This document shows, piece by piece, positions 23,501 through 31,436 of a stretch of DNA of 44,386 nucleotides. The translations under genes were made by a program, and so were the position numbers. Below the pieces are notes generated by a model. The model was not told where the DNA came from. It saw nothing but the letters and a program-made list of their open reading frames with translations, and did not search any database. This stretch comes from Sphingomonas sp. dw_22. GTDB lineage: Bacteria > Pseudomonadota > Alphaproteobacteria > Sphingomonadales > Sphingomonadaceae. Position 1 is the first letter of the stretch. The number at the start of each line of letters is the position of its first letter. The stretch covers positions 1 through 44,386 of the forward strand of contig NZ_JAAVVE010000036.1 of assembly GCF_018449795.1 (NCBI RefSeq), read 5' to 3'.

Positions 23501-26500
23501 TCAGAACTTCAGCGTGGCGCCGAAGAAGAACTCGGTGCCGAGCACGTCATAGGTCGCCGACCAGGTATTGGCGTTCGGCCCCTGGGTGGTGACCGGCGGC
23601 TCCTTGCCGGTGACGTTGTTGGCGCCGCCGAACAGTTCGACGCCCTTGCTCAGATCATAGTTGAACGAGACGTCGAAATAATTCTGCGCCGGCAGCTTCG
23701 GATAGGCGATGCTCGCCAGCGTCGGCACCGAAGCCGAACCCTGGCGCAGCGGCACGATATAGCGATCGGTGGTCACGCCGCCGAGATAGCGATGGCGCAC
23801 GCTCAGGCTGAGATCGTCGAGGTTCCAGGTGACGCGCGTCGTGCCGCGCCAGGTCGGCAGCGGCTGGCCGCAGGTCGGGCCGAACGATCCGGCGCAATAG
23901 TTCTTGATGTCCGGCAGCGCTTCGACCGGAGTCGAAGTGAAGTCGTAGGTATAGGTGTAGTTGGTGCCGATATCGAACGAGCTGCGATCGGCGAGGCCCG
24001 GGAAACCGAAGCCCACATCGAAGTGATAGCGAGCCGCGAAGTCGACGCCCGAGGTCTGCAGCGCGCCGGAGTTCGCGTTGCGGATCTGCGCGACATAGGG
24101 ATCGTTGATCTCGCCCGTGGTCGGGTTGCGGCGGATCGCCTGGCAGAACTCGCTGTTGGCGTCCTGGAGGATGTTATAGCACAGGTTGAGCGTGCCCTGC
24201 ACGCCGCCGCCGAGCTGCGAGACCGCACCGTTCAGCTTGATGTTGAAATAATCGACGCTGACGTAGAGGCGCGGCGCGAAGCGCGGCGTGAACACCACGC
24301 CGGCGGTATAGGTGTTGGACTTTTCCGCACCGAGATTGGGGTTGCCGCCCAGATCCGCCGGGAAGATGTCGTTGGGCTGGACGTCGTGCTGGAACACCTG
24401 CGCGCCCGGAACGCCGGTCGCGATGCAGACGGCCCTCAGCGCATCCGAACGCTGCGCGAGCGGGGTACGATCCGAACACGGATCGACCGCGGCGCCGGTC
24501 TGGCGATTGGTGCCGCCGAACAGTTCGTTGACGTTCGGCGCACGGATCGCGCGCTGATATTGCGCGCGGAACGCGATATCCGGGCTCACGCGCCAGTCGA
24601 CGCCGCCCAGATAGGTCCACTGGCCGCCGATGCCGTCCAGATTATAGTCCGAATAGCGGAAACCGCCATTGACGGTCAGGTCGTCGATGAAGCGCGTGTT
24701 GTGGATCAGCGGCACGCGGACTTCGCCGAAGAGCTCCTTCACCGTCACGCTGCCCTGGGTCGGCAGGCCGGGGTTGAAGCCGGCGACGTCGCCCGATGCC
24801 AGGAACGAATCCGGCGTGAAGGTCGCGCTGGTCTTGCGCCATTCGGTGCCGAACGAGAAGCCCACCGGGCCAGCCGGCAGCTTGAACAGGTCACCGGTGA
24901 CGCTGGCCTGCGCCACTTCCTGCGTGGCGACCGTGCTGTTGGTCGCGCTGATCGAGATCGCCTTGACGCAGGCGTCCGAAATATTCTGGCCGAAGATGTT
25001 GCAGACCGGCGCGGCGCCGCCGACCGAGAGCAGGTTCGCCTGGAGGCGGCTGCGCGAGATCGCATTCTGCAGCAGCAGCGTGTCTTCGCTGCGCGAATAG
25101 GTGTAATAGGCGTCGAACTTCAGATTGCTCAGGAAGTTATCCGAAAGGCTGCCGATGTTGCCGCGCAGGCCCCAGGCGCCGCGGAACACGTTGCGGCGCT
25201 CGCTCGCCAGACGGGCACCGACCTCGACGTAGCGGCGGCCGGCGGTGATGACGGCCAGGCCGTCGCCCGGCGTGGTGGTGAGCGTGGAAGTGCCGGCGGT
25301 GACGGTGGTGGTGCCGACCTCGGCCAGATCGAGCTGGTTGAAGACCGACTGCATCTCCGGCGAGAGATAGGGGTTGTTCACATTGAACAGGGTCGGCGAG
25401 CCGACATTGGTCGGCGCCAGGCGCGCATCCACCGTGTTCCGGGAGAAGTGCAGCTCCATATAGCCGGTGATGTTGTCGGTGAAATCATAATGGCCGAAGC
25501 TGTTGATCATCCAGCGCTCCTGCGGCTGGATGAGGTAATTGTCGGGGCCGAGGTTGAAATCGTCCTGCGGCGTCAGTGCCGGGCGCGCCGTGTCGCCCGC
25601 ATCGTTGAAGGTGAAGCCGCGCGATCCGAGCGAACCGAGGCCGGCCGCCGCATAGGCCGCGTTGAGCCCCGCGTTCGCGCCGCCGAAAGCCGGGATGCCC
25701 GAGAAACGGCCATTGGGAATGTCGCCGCTGCCGCTGGCGATGAAGCCGGGCTGGCCGCCGGCCTGGAGGCAGGTCTGGCCGCCGGGCACCGAAAAGGGCG
25801 TGCCGGCATGATCGGCGCTGCCCGAGCCGGGCACGACGCAGCCGTCGGACAACGAGTCGAAGGCATATTCGCCGCGCTGGCCGCGCGTGATCGAACCGCG
25901 CTTCAGATAGTTGCCCGAGACGACGATGTTGCCGCGGCCCTCGGAGAAGTTGCCGCCCATCGTGAGGTCGAAATTATAGACCGGCGTGCCGGTCGGCGCA
26001 TCGATGTTCACCTGGCCGCGGGCTTCGACGCCCTCGAAATCGTCGCGCATGATGAAATTGACGACGCCGGTGATCGCATCCGAGCCATAGACCGCCGACG
26101 AACCGCCGGTAACGATCTCGGTGCGGGCGATCAGCGACGACGGGATCGTGTTGAGATCGACGACCTGCTCCGGGCCATAGATGGCGAAGCGGCGGCCATT
26201 GACCAGGACGAGGTTGCGGTTCGAGCCGAAGCCGCGAAGATTGACGTCCGCAAAGCCGCCCGGAACGGTGTTCGATGTGGCGGTGCCGAACTGCGAGCCG
26301 ACCGCCTGGGGCAACTGCGCCAGCGTCTTCTCGATGTTGACGTTACCCGAGAGCTTGATGTCGTCCTGGCTGACGACGCTCACCGGCGTCGAGGCGTCGA
26401 AGCCGTTGCGCGCGATGCGCGAGCCGGTGACGATGATCTCGGTTTCGGGGAAATCCTGCGGCGCGGCATCGGCTGCCGGGGCGGACTGATCGACTGCCTG

Positions 26501-26638
26501 GTCGGCGGGCGCCGTTGCGGTGGTGTCCTGCTGCGGCGTCGCGGTCTGCGCGAATGCGGCCTGCGATGTCAGGCCCAGCGCCAGAAGCGTCGTTCCGCAC
26601 AGAAAACGCGCACGATGACCTTTGATGAAATTCGCCAT
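23501..26638 (-). CDS. TonB-dependent receptor, probably for oligosaccharides
   Basis: About 1045 aa. Signal peptide 1-30 (..LGLTSQAAFA), a Gln/Ala/Pro-rich linker, a TonB-box-like ETEIIVTGSRI (65-75), a plug domain (ASTPVSVVSQDDIKLSG onwards, with FGSNRNLVLVNGRR) and a large beta-barrel ending ..EFFFGATLKF. There is no STN domain. It should import plant-cell-wall oligomers across the outer membrane using TonB energy, since it is co-directional with the GH28 gene and divergent from rhaT, GH43 and GH63-like genes. The frame is open to 26806, but ATG 26638 has GGAGAGGG upstream and starts the signal peptide. It is driven by a TTGACG-N17-TATAGA promoter with an operator-like xyl-box in the leader. 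Confidence 0.92.
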   Translation of the reverse strand: MANFIKGHRARFLCGTTLLALGLTSQAAFAQTATPQQDTTATAPADQAVDQSAPAADAAPQDFPETEIIVTGSRIARNGFDASTPVSVVSQDDIKLSGNVNIEKTLAQLPQAVGSQFGTATSNTVPGGFADVNLRGFGSNRNLVLVNGRRFAIYGPEQVVDLNTIPSSLIARTEIVTGGSSAVYGSDAITGVVNFIMRDDFEGVEARGQVNIDAPTGTPVYNFDLTMGGNFSEGRGNIVVSGNYLKRGSITRGQRGEYAFDSLSDGCVVPGSGSADHAGTPFSVPGGQTCLQAGGQPGFIASGSGDIPNGRFSGIPAFGGANAGLNAAYAAAGLGSLGSRGFTFNDAGDTARPALTPQDDFNLGPDNYLIQPQERWMINSFGHYDFTDNITGYMELHFSRNTVDARLAPTNVGSPTLFNVNNPYLSPEMQSVFNQLDLAEVGTTTVTAGTSTLTTTPGDGLAVITAGRRYVEVGARLASERRNVFRGAWGLRGNIGSLSDNFLSNLKFDAYYTYSRSEDTLLLQNAISRSRLQANLLSVGGAAPVCNIFGQNISDACVKAISISATNSTVATQEVAQASVTGDLFKLPAGPVGFSFGTEWRKTSATFTPDSFLASGDVAGFNPGLPTQGSVTVKELFGEVRVPLIHNTRFIDDLTVNGGFRYSDYNLDGIGGQWTYLGGVDWRVSPDIAFRAQYQRAIRAPNVNELFGGTNRQTGAAVDPCSDRTPLAQRSDALRAVCIATGVPGAQVFQHDVQPNDIFPADLGGNPNLGAEKSNTYTAGVVFTPRFAPRLYVSVDYFNIKLNGAVSQLGGGVQGTLNLCYNILQDANSEFCQAIRRNPTTGEINDPYVAQIRNANSGALQTSGVDFAARYHFDVGFGFPGLADRSSFDIGTNYTYTYDFTSTPVEALPDIKNYCAGSFGPTCGQPLPTWRGTTRVTWNLDDLSLSVRHRYLGGVTTDRYIVPLRQGSASVPTLASIAYPKLPAQNYFDVSFNYDLSKGVELFGGANNVTGKEPPVTTQGPNANTWSATYDVLGTEFFFGATLKF

Positions 26639-26727
26639 TTTGTCCCTCTCCCTATCACCGTCTTCCCCGCCGGCCCCGAAAGGCCAAGCCGGGCTATTGC
26701 GGCTTGAAAGCTTGTTACGACCCGGAA

Positions 26728-26741
26728 TGTTAGCGCTACCA
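26728..26741 (-). promoter_or_regulatory. xyl-box-like LacI-family operator
   Basis: The minus strand reads TGGTAGCGCTAACA, which is identical to the 14-bp xyl-box I recall from xylan/xylose regulons of Xanthomonas and is of GalR/LacI-operator type (central GCGC). It lies about 30-43 bp downstream of the predicted receptor transcription start, a position suited to repression. No LacI-family gene is in the window. Confidence 0.65.
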
Positions 26742-26774
26742 TTTTTAAGCGCACTAAATCCCATATGATGGAAA

Positions 26775-26796
26775 GTGTCTATAATTAATGAGACAC
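26775..26796. promoter_or_regulatory. Dyad overlapping the receptor -10 box
   Basis: GTGTCT (26775-26780) and AGACAC (26791-26796) are perfect inverted arms separated by 10 bp. They straddle the -10 hexamer and part of the spacer of the receptor promoter. This is a good position for a repressor that blocks RNA polymerase. The regulator is unknown. Confidence 0.45.
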
Positions 26797-26806
26797 GTAA
26801 CGTCAA
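26778..26806 (-). promoter_or_regulatory. Sigma70-type promoter of the TonB receptor-GH28 operon
   Basis: On the minus strand, TTGACG (26806-26801), a 17-bp spacer and TATAGA (26783-26778) match a near-consensus housekeeping promoter. Transcription is predicted to start near 26771, giving a leader of about 130 nt. Confidence 0.65.
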
Positions 26807-26944
26807 TCACAAATCGCCACACCCTCCGGTGACAACCGCGATCATAATTTATCCTTGATTATCTGTTGCTTATCGATTGCCCTTGGAAAGGCAGGGTGGC
26901 CGCAACCACCCAAATCGGCCATCTTTCGACGGCCCCAATCAGCA

Positions 26945-26993
26945 TTTGACGTTCGCCGTCTCAGCTTATACCATTTACTCCCACAATGTGGGA
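26945..26993 (+). promoter_or_regulatory. Candidate rhaT-operon promoter with a perfect palindrome
   Basis: TTTGAC (26945-26950), a 16-bp spacer and TATACC (26967-26972) form a plausible promoter. Just downstream, at the predicted start point, lies TCCCACAATGTGGGA (26979-26993), a perfect 7+1+7 inverted repeat. The arrangement suggests a repressor site controlling the transporter and glycosidase genes. Its sequence differs from the xyl-box, so a second regulator is likely. Confidence 0.45.
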
Positions 26994-27056
26994 TATAGCG
27001 CAATGCGCCCCGGATTCGGTGGTAATTGGCGGCAACGGCCGCTGTAGGAGAGTGAA

Positions 27057-27203
27057 TTGCAAGGCCCCATCCCCGAACAGGCCCGACAGGACTGTTACCG
27101 CTACCGCAACGGCATCGCCGATTACGGCGCGCACCCCGCAAATGCATTCCTGTCCGAGCGCGCGCCGCTCGACGCCCGTCCTGTTGAGGAGATGATCTCT
27201 TGA
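27057..27203 (+). CDS. Unannotated 48-aa ORF coupled to rhaT
   Basis: TTG start at 27057 with AGGAG at 27046-27050 (6 nt spacing) and an in-frame TAG just upstream. It encodes 48 residues, including QDCYRYRNGIADYGAHP and the acidic end ARPVEEMIS. Third codon positions are strongly G/C, as in the neighbouring genes. Its TGA stop overlaps the TTG start of rhaT (TTGA, 27200-27203), the same coupling seen elsewhere in this window. No signal peptide, helix or known family is recognised. It could be a small regulatory or structural protein, a leader peptide, or the remnant 3' end of a lost gene. Confidence 0.5.
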   Translation: MQGPIPEQARQDCYRYRNGIADYGAHPANAFLSERAPLDARPVEEMIS

Positions 27204-28276
27204 CCGCCAATCCCCTTCTGGGTGTCGTCTTCCACTGGCTGGGCGGCCTCGCCTCGGCGAGCTTCTATGTTCCCTATCGCGGCGTGAAGCGCTGGTCGTG
27301 GGAGATATACTGGCTGACCGGCGGCATCTTCTCGTGGCTGCTGGCGCCGTGGTTCTTCGCCTCGATCCAGACCAACGACCTGCTCGGCGTGCTCTCGCGC
27401 GCGCCGACGCCGGCTTTGGTATGGCCGGTGATCTTCGGGATGCTCTGGGGTTTCGGCGGCCTCACCTACGGCCTCACCATGCGTTATCTCGGCCTGTCGC
27501 TCGGCATGGCGGTGGTGCTGGGGCTGTGCACCGTGTTCGGCACGCTGATTCCGCCGATCTTCCAGGGCGATTTCGCCGCCAAGCTGCTCGACAATCCCAG
27601 CGGCAACATCGTCCTGCTGGGCCTGGCCATCACGTTGCTGGGCATCATCGTCGTCGCGCTGGCGGGCGCGCGCAAGGATGCCGCGCTTTCTCCCGAGCAG
27701 AAGGCGGCAGCCGTCGCCGAGTTCAATTTCCGCAAGGGCGTCGCCGTCGCGGTCTTCTCCGGCATCATGTCGTCCTGCTTCGCCTTCGGCCTTGCCGCCG
27801 GCGAGCCGATCAAGGCGATCTCCGCCGCTGCGGGCACGGGCCCGCTCTGGACCGGCCTGCCGATCCTGTGCCTCGTCATGTTCGGCGGGCTCGTCACCAA
27901 CGCGCTGTGGTGCACCTGGCTGATCCTCAAGAACCGCAGCGCCGGCCAATGGCTCGGCCGCAGCGCCCCGAGCGTCGACTTGCCCGCGGGGCGCCCGCCC
28001 ATGCTGGTCAATTACCTGCTCTGCGCGGTGGCCGGCACCGCCTGGTATTTCCAGTTCTTCTTCTACACGATGGGCGAAAGCCAGATGGGCAAATTCGGCT
28101 TCTCCTCCTGGACGCTGCACATGGCCTCGATCATCATCTTCGGCACGCTCTGGGGCTTCGCCTTCCGCGAGTGGAAGGATGCCGCGACGCGGGTGCGGGC
28201 GATGGTCTGGGCGGGCGTGGGCCTGCTCGTGGTCGCCACCGTGGTCATCGGCTACGGCAACATGCTGGCGGCATGA
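27200..28276 (+). CDS. rhaT: RhaT-type L-rhamnose/proton symporter
   Basis: 358 aa with about ten membrane helices. Clear RhaT features: ASFYVPYRGVKRWSWEIYW near the N-terminus, MLWGFGGLTYGLTMRYLG in the middle (E. coli RhaT has WGIGNINYGLTMRYLG) and WYFQFFFYTMGE plus SSWTLHM towards the end. RhaT carries L-rhamnose, and some relatives other deoxy sugars, across the inner membrane with a proton. The start is TTG at 27200 with GAGGAG at 27186-27191; no ATG is available in frame. It overlaps the 48-aa ORF upstream and the GH43 gene downstream (ATGA), so the four genes form one translationally coupled operon. Confidence 0.9.
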   Translation: MTANPLLGVVFHWLGGLASASFYVPYRGVKRWSWEIYWLTGGIFSWLLAPWFFASIQTNDLLGVLSRAPTPALVWPVIFGMLWGFGGLTYGLTMRYLGLSLGMAVVLGLCTVFGTLIPPIFQGDFAAKLLDNPSGNIVLLGLAITLLGIIVVALAGARKDAALSPEQKAAAVAEFNFRKGVAVAVFSGIMSSCFAFGLAAGEPIKAISAAAGTGPLWTGLPILCLVMFGGLVTNALWCTWLILKNRSAGQWLGRSAPSVDLPAGRPPMLVNYLLCAVAGTAWYFQFFFYTMGESQMGKFGFSSWTLHMASIIIFGTLWGFAFREWKDAATRVRAMVWAGVGLLVVATVVIGYGNMLAA

Positions 28277-29862
28277 TGCGCGGCCCGATCCTCCTCGCCG
28301 CTGCCCTTGTGCTGGCCGGACCGGCCGCCGCGCAGCAGACCTATACCAATCCGATCCTGTACGCGGATTATTCGGACCCCGACATCATCCGTGTCGGGCA
28401 GGATTATTACCTCGTCGCGTCGAGCTTCCATCTGTCGCCGGGCATCCCGGTGCTGCATTCGCGCGACCTGATCCATTGGAGCATCGTCGGCCACGTCCTG
28501 CCCAGGCTGCCCTTCGCTCCCGAATATGACATGCCGGGGCCGCACACGCTGACCGATGCGATCTCCAAGCCGATCGGCGGCACCAAATATGGCAGCGGCG
28601 TCTGGGCGCCCAGCATCCGTTTCCATGACGGGCTGTTCTACGTCTATTTCCCGACGCCCGACGAAGGCATCTTCGTCTCCACCGCCAAGCGGCCCGAAGG
28701 CCCGTGGAGCGCGCCGGTCCAGCTCATCGCCGGGCCGGGGCTGGAAGACCCCTGCCCCTTCTGGGACGAGGATGGCACCGCCTGGCTGGTCCATTCCAAG
28801 CTCGGCGCGGGGCCGCTGATCCTGCACCGCATGTCGCCGAACGGGATGAAGCTGCTCGACGAAGGCAAGCTGATCGTCGAGGACAAGATCAACCTGCCGG
28901 TGCTGGAAGGGCCGAAATTCTACAAGCGCAACGGCTGGTATTACATCTTCGCGCCGATCGGCGGCGTCGAGCGCGGCAGCCAGGCCGTCGGCCGGGCGCG
29001 GAAGATCACCGGCCCCTATGAGTGGCGTACCGTGCTCGAACAGGGCGGCACGCCGATCCAGGGGCCGCACCAGGGCGGCTGGGTCGAGACGCCCTCGGGC
29101 CAGGGCTGGTTCGCGCATTTCAATTCGACCGGCGCGTTCGGGCGGATCGTCCATCTCCAGCCGGTGGTCTGGCAGGACGACTGGCCGATCATGGGCCGCC
29201 AGATGCCGGACCGCTTTGCAGGGCAACCGGTGCTCACGCATGCGATGCCCGACACGGGAAGCGTGCCCATCAATGAGCGGCTCCAGGATTCGGACGAGTT
29301 CTCGGGCGGGCAGCTCGGCCTGCAATGGTCGTGGAACCACAACCCGGACGACAGCGCCTGGAGCCTGACCGCCCGGCCCGGCTGGATGCGCCTCGATGCC
29401 CTGCCTGCCCGATATCTCGTCACCGCCCGCAACACGCTGACCCAGATCCTCCAGGGTCCGCATGCCCGCTTCACCGCGCGGATCGATGCGAGCCGCATGG
29501 CCGAGGGGCAGCGTGCCGGTCTCACCTTGTTCGGCGTCCGGCCGAGCTGGATCGGGCTGGTGCGTGCCGAGGGCAAGACCCGCGTGACCTTCGCCAATGA
29601 AGGCGTGGAGACGCCCGGCCCCGAGCTGGCCGGCACGACGATCGATCTGCGCGCCGATGTCGACGAGGACCAGACTGTGCGCTACGCCTACAGCTTCGAC
29701 GGCGGGCGCAGCTTTAGGCCGCTGGGCGAGCCGATGTGGCTGGCGCGCTTCTCGTGGTGGAAGGGCTCGCGCCCTGCCCTGTTCTCCTACAATCGCGACG
29801 GGAAAGGCGGGTCGATCGACGTGGACTGGTTCCATGTCGATCGCTCCGAGGGCGCGCGCTGA
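28273..29862 (+). CDS. GH43 beta-xylosidase / alpha-L-arabinofuranosidase-type enzyme
   Basis: 529 aa with a signal peptide ending ..GPAAA (about residue 20), so periplasmic. The five-bladed propeller carries the GH43 triad: Asp35 (base, YSDPDIIR), Asp159 (GLEDPCPF) and Glu212 (acid, VLEGPKFY). A C-terminal concanavalin-like sandwich domain (about 320-525) is typical of GH43 enzymes that trim xylose or arabinose from side chains. Context suggests removal of arabinose or xylose decorations from rhamnose-containing pectin. ATG 28273 overlaps rhaT by 4 nt, and the stop overlaps the next gene by 1 nt (TGATG). Confidence 0.9.
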   Translation: MMRGPILLAAALVLAGPAAAQQTYTNPILYADYSDPDIIRVGQDYYLVASSFHLSPGIPVLHSRDLIHWSIVGHVLPRLPFAPEYDMPGPHTLTDAISKPIGGTKYGSGVWAPSIRFHDGLFYVYFPTPDEGIFVSTAKRPEGPWSAPVQLIAGPGLEDPCPFWDEDGTAWLVHSKLGAGPLILHRMSPNGMKLLDEGKLIVEDKINLPVLEGPKFYKRNGWYYIFAPIGGVERGSQAVGRARKITGPYEWRTVLEQGGTPIQGPHQGGWVETPSGQGWFAHFNSTGAFGRIVHLQPVVWQDDWPIMGRQMPDRFAGQPVLTHAMPDTGSVPINERLQDSDEFSGGQLGLQWSWNHNPDDSAWSLTARPGWMRLDALPARYLVTARNTLTQILQGPHARFTARIDASRMAEGQRAGLTLFGVRPSWIGLVRAEGKTRVTFANEGVETPGPELAGTTIDLRADVDEDQTVRYAYSFDGGRSFRPLGEPMWLARFSWWKGSRPALFSYNRDGKGGSIDVDWFHVDRSEGAR

Positions 29863-31436
29863 TGGACCGCCGCGCCTTCCTTGCGGGCACCGCCGCCACG
29901 CTCGCCACCCTCCCCGCCGCGCAGCGTGCGCTGGCCGAAGCGGCGGCGGACAGCGCGCCTGTCTTCACCACCGGCAATGCCGGCTGGCAGGCCGCCTATG
30001 ACAAGGCGCTCGCGGTGCTCGCCGGGAACGTGCAGGTCATGCCCTATGTCAGCAAGCCGGTGCTGATCGAGGGATCGGTCTACAAGGGCATCTGGCAGGA
30101 ATGCGGCCCGCATGAATCGCTGGTCTATCGGAAGTTCCGGCCCGACGTGGCGCGGGGCAGCCATCTGACCTTCTTCGAGCTGCAACGTGCCGACGGGCAG
30201 CTTCCGGCCAACAACAAGATCGCCGAGACCAGCTTCGGCCAGATCCAGATGGTGGTGCCGATCGCCGCCACTGCCTGGGAACTCGCGCTCGCCACCGGCG
30301 ACGGCGAGCTGCTCCAGGCCGCCTATCGCGCCTGCTCGGCCTGGGACGGTTGGCTGATGCGCTATCGCAACACGCGCGGCACCGGGCTGATCGAAGGTTT
30401 CTGCACCTATGACACGGGGCACGACAATTCCCCGCGCTGGGCGGGCATGCCCAACCAGTGCCCCAACAAGGATGCGCGCACGCATCACCCGGTCGCGTCG
30501 CTGCCGCGGCTCTGCCCCGATCTCTCGGCGACCGTCTATGGTGCCCGCCGCGCGCTGGCCGAGATGGCGACGGCGCTGGGGAAGCGCGTGGAAGCTGATC
30601 GCTGGACCGAACAGGCCGAGCAGATCCGCGCGCTGATCCTGAACAAGCTCTGGGTCGGTGAGGACGCCGCCTTCTACGATCTCGACGCGCAGGGCCAGTT
30701 CGTCCGCGTCCGCTCCGACATATTGAGCCGGGTATGCGGCGAGCATGTCGTCGACCGGAAGCTGTTCGAGGCAATGTGGACGCGCCAGCTCCACAATCCC
30801 AAGGCGTTCTGGGGGAAATACCCGCTCAGTTCGATCGCGATGGACGATCCGACGTTCGTCCGGCCGATCCCCGCCAATAGCTGGGGCGGCGCATCGCAGG
30901 CGCTGACCGCGCTGCGTGCGGGCCGCTGGATGGACCATTATGGCCGCGCGGCGGAATTCTCGGTGATGATGAACCGCTGGTGCGAGGCGATCCAGGCCGA
31001 CATGACCTTCCGCCAGCAGATGGATCCGCAGACCGGCGTCTTCACCGCAGGCGAGGATCATCCCGACTATTCGCCCACCGCGCTGGTGATGGTGGATTAC
31101 ACCTGGCGCCTGATGGGCGCGTGCGAGGAAGCCGATGCGCTGCACTGGAACGCGCGGCCGCGCCACACCGCCGCGGCCGGCGCCCGCTTCACGGCAAGCA
31201 CCGATGCGGGCCGGGGCATGGAAATGGCCTATTCCGGCACCGGCGTCGATCTGCGCCTGAGCGGCAAGCCGATCGGGCGGATCGAAGGCGGCGCGGCCCG
31301 ACTGGTCACCGACAAGGCCGGCGCCCCCTCCTATCTGGTCGGGATCGAGCCCGGCACCCAGCGCGTCACACTGCGCCTGGAAGGACGCAAGCCCCGCCGC
31401 ATCACCCTCTCAGCCAATGAGCGGGTGCTGGTCTAG
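29862..31436 (+). CDS. GH63/MGH-like (alpha/alpha)6-barrel glycoside hydrolase, specificity unknown
   Basis: 524 aa, with a short Tat-like signal (MDRRAFLAGTAATLATLPAA). The body resembles (alpha/alpha)6 glycosidases of the GH63 and mannosylglycerate-hydrolase type. The landmark is YDTGHDNSPRWAGMP (about 182-196), and the helix pairs repeat around PDLSATVYGARRALAEMA and NSWGGASQALTALRAGRWMD. Glu/Asp residues in GEDHPDYSPTALVMVDY could act in catalysis. A small beta-rich C-terminal domain follows (from about 440). It lies in the RhaT operon and probably releases a monosaccharide from pectin oligomers. The exact family and substrate are not recognised. Its TAG stop overlaps the convergent HlyD gene's stop (CTAG). 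Confidence 0.75.
   Translation: MDRRAFLAGTAATLATLPAAQRALAEAAADSAPVFTTGNAGWQAAYDKALAVLAGNVQVMPYVSKPVLIEGSVYKGIWQECGPHESLVYRKFRPDVARGSHLTFFELQRADGQLPANNKIAETSFGQIQMVVPIAATAWELALATGDGELLQAAYRACSAWDGWLMRYRNTRGTGLIEGFCTYDTGHDNSPRWAGMPNQCPNKDARTHHPVASLPRLCPDLSATVYGARRALAEMATALGKRVEADRWTEQAEQIRALILNKLWVGEDAAFYDLDAQGQFVRVRSDILSRVCGEHVVDRKLFEAMWTRQLHNPKAFWGKYPLSSIAMDDPTFVRPIPANSWGGASQALTALRAGRWMDHYGRAAEFSVMMNRWCEAIQADMTFRQQMDPQTGVFTAGEDHPDYSPTALVMVDYTWRLMGACEEADALHWNARPRHTAAAGARFTASTDAGRGMEMAYSGTGVDLRLSGKPIGRIEGGAARLVTDKAGAPSYLVGIEPGTQRVTLRLEGRKPRRITLSANERVLV

Larger units (their letters stand above)
26639..27056. other. 418-bp divergent control region of the polysaccharide locus
   Basis: No protein gene is credible here. 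The minus-strand part (26639-26810) holds the receptor leader, the xyl-box, a dyad and a sigma70 promoter. The plus-strand part (26940-27056) holds a weaker promoter, a perfect palindrome and the ribosome site of the 48-aa ORF. In between, GGGTGG (26894-26899) and CCACCC (26906-26911) can form a hairpin. AT content is visibly higher than in the flanking genes. Confidence 0.7.

Noticed and set aside
23348..26707. Very long plus-strand open frame (about 1100 codons) opposite the TonB receptor
   Set aside because: Antisense shadow with biased composition (Arg, Asp, Ala, Glu) and no domain; the receptor with signal peptide, plug and barrel is the real gene.
26986..27195. 69-codon frame overlapping the 48-aa ORF in another phase
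   Set aside because: Composition is unlike protein (many Thr/Pro/Arg, poor third-position GC), and it starts inside the palindrome without a ribosome site.
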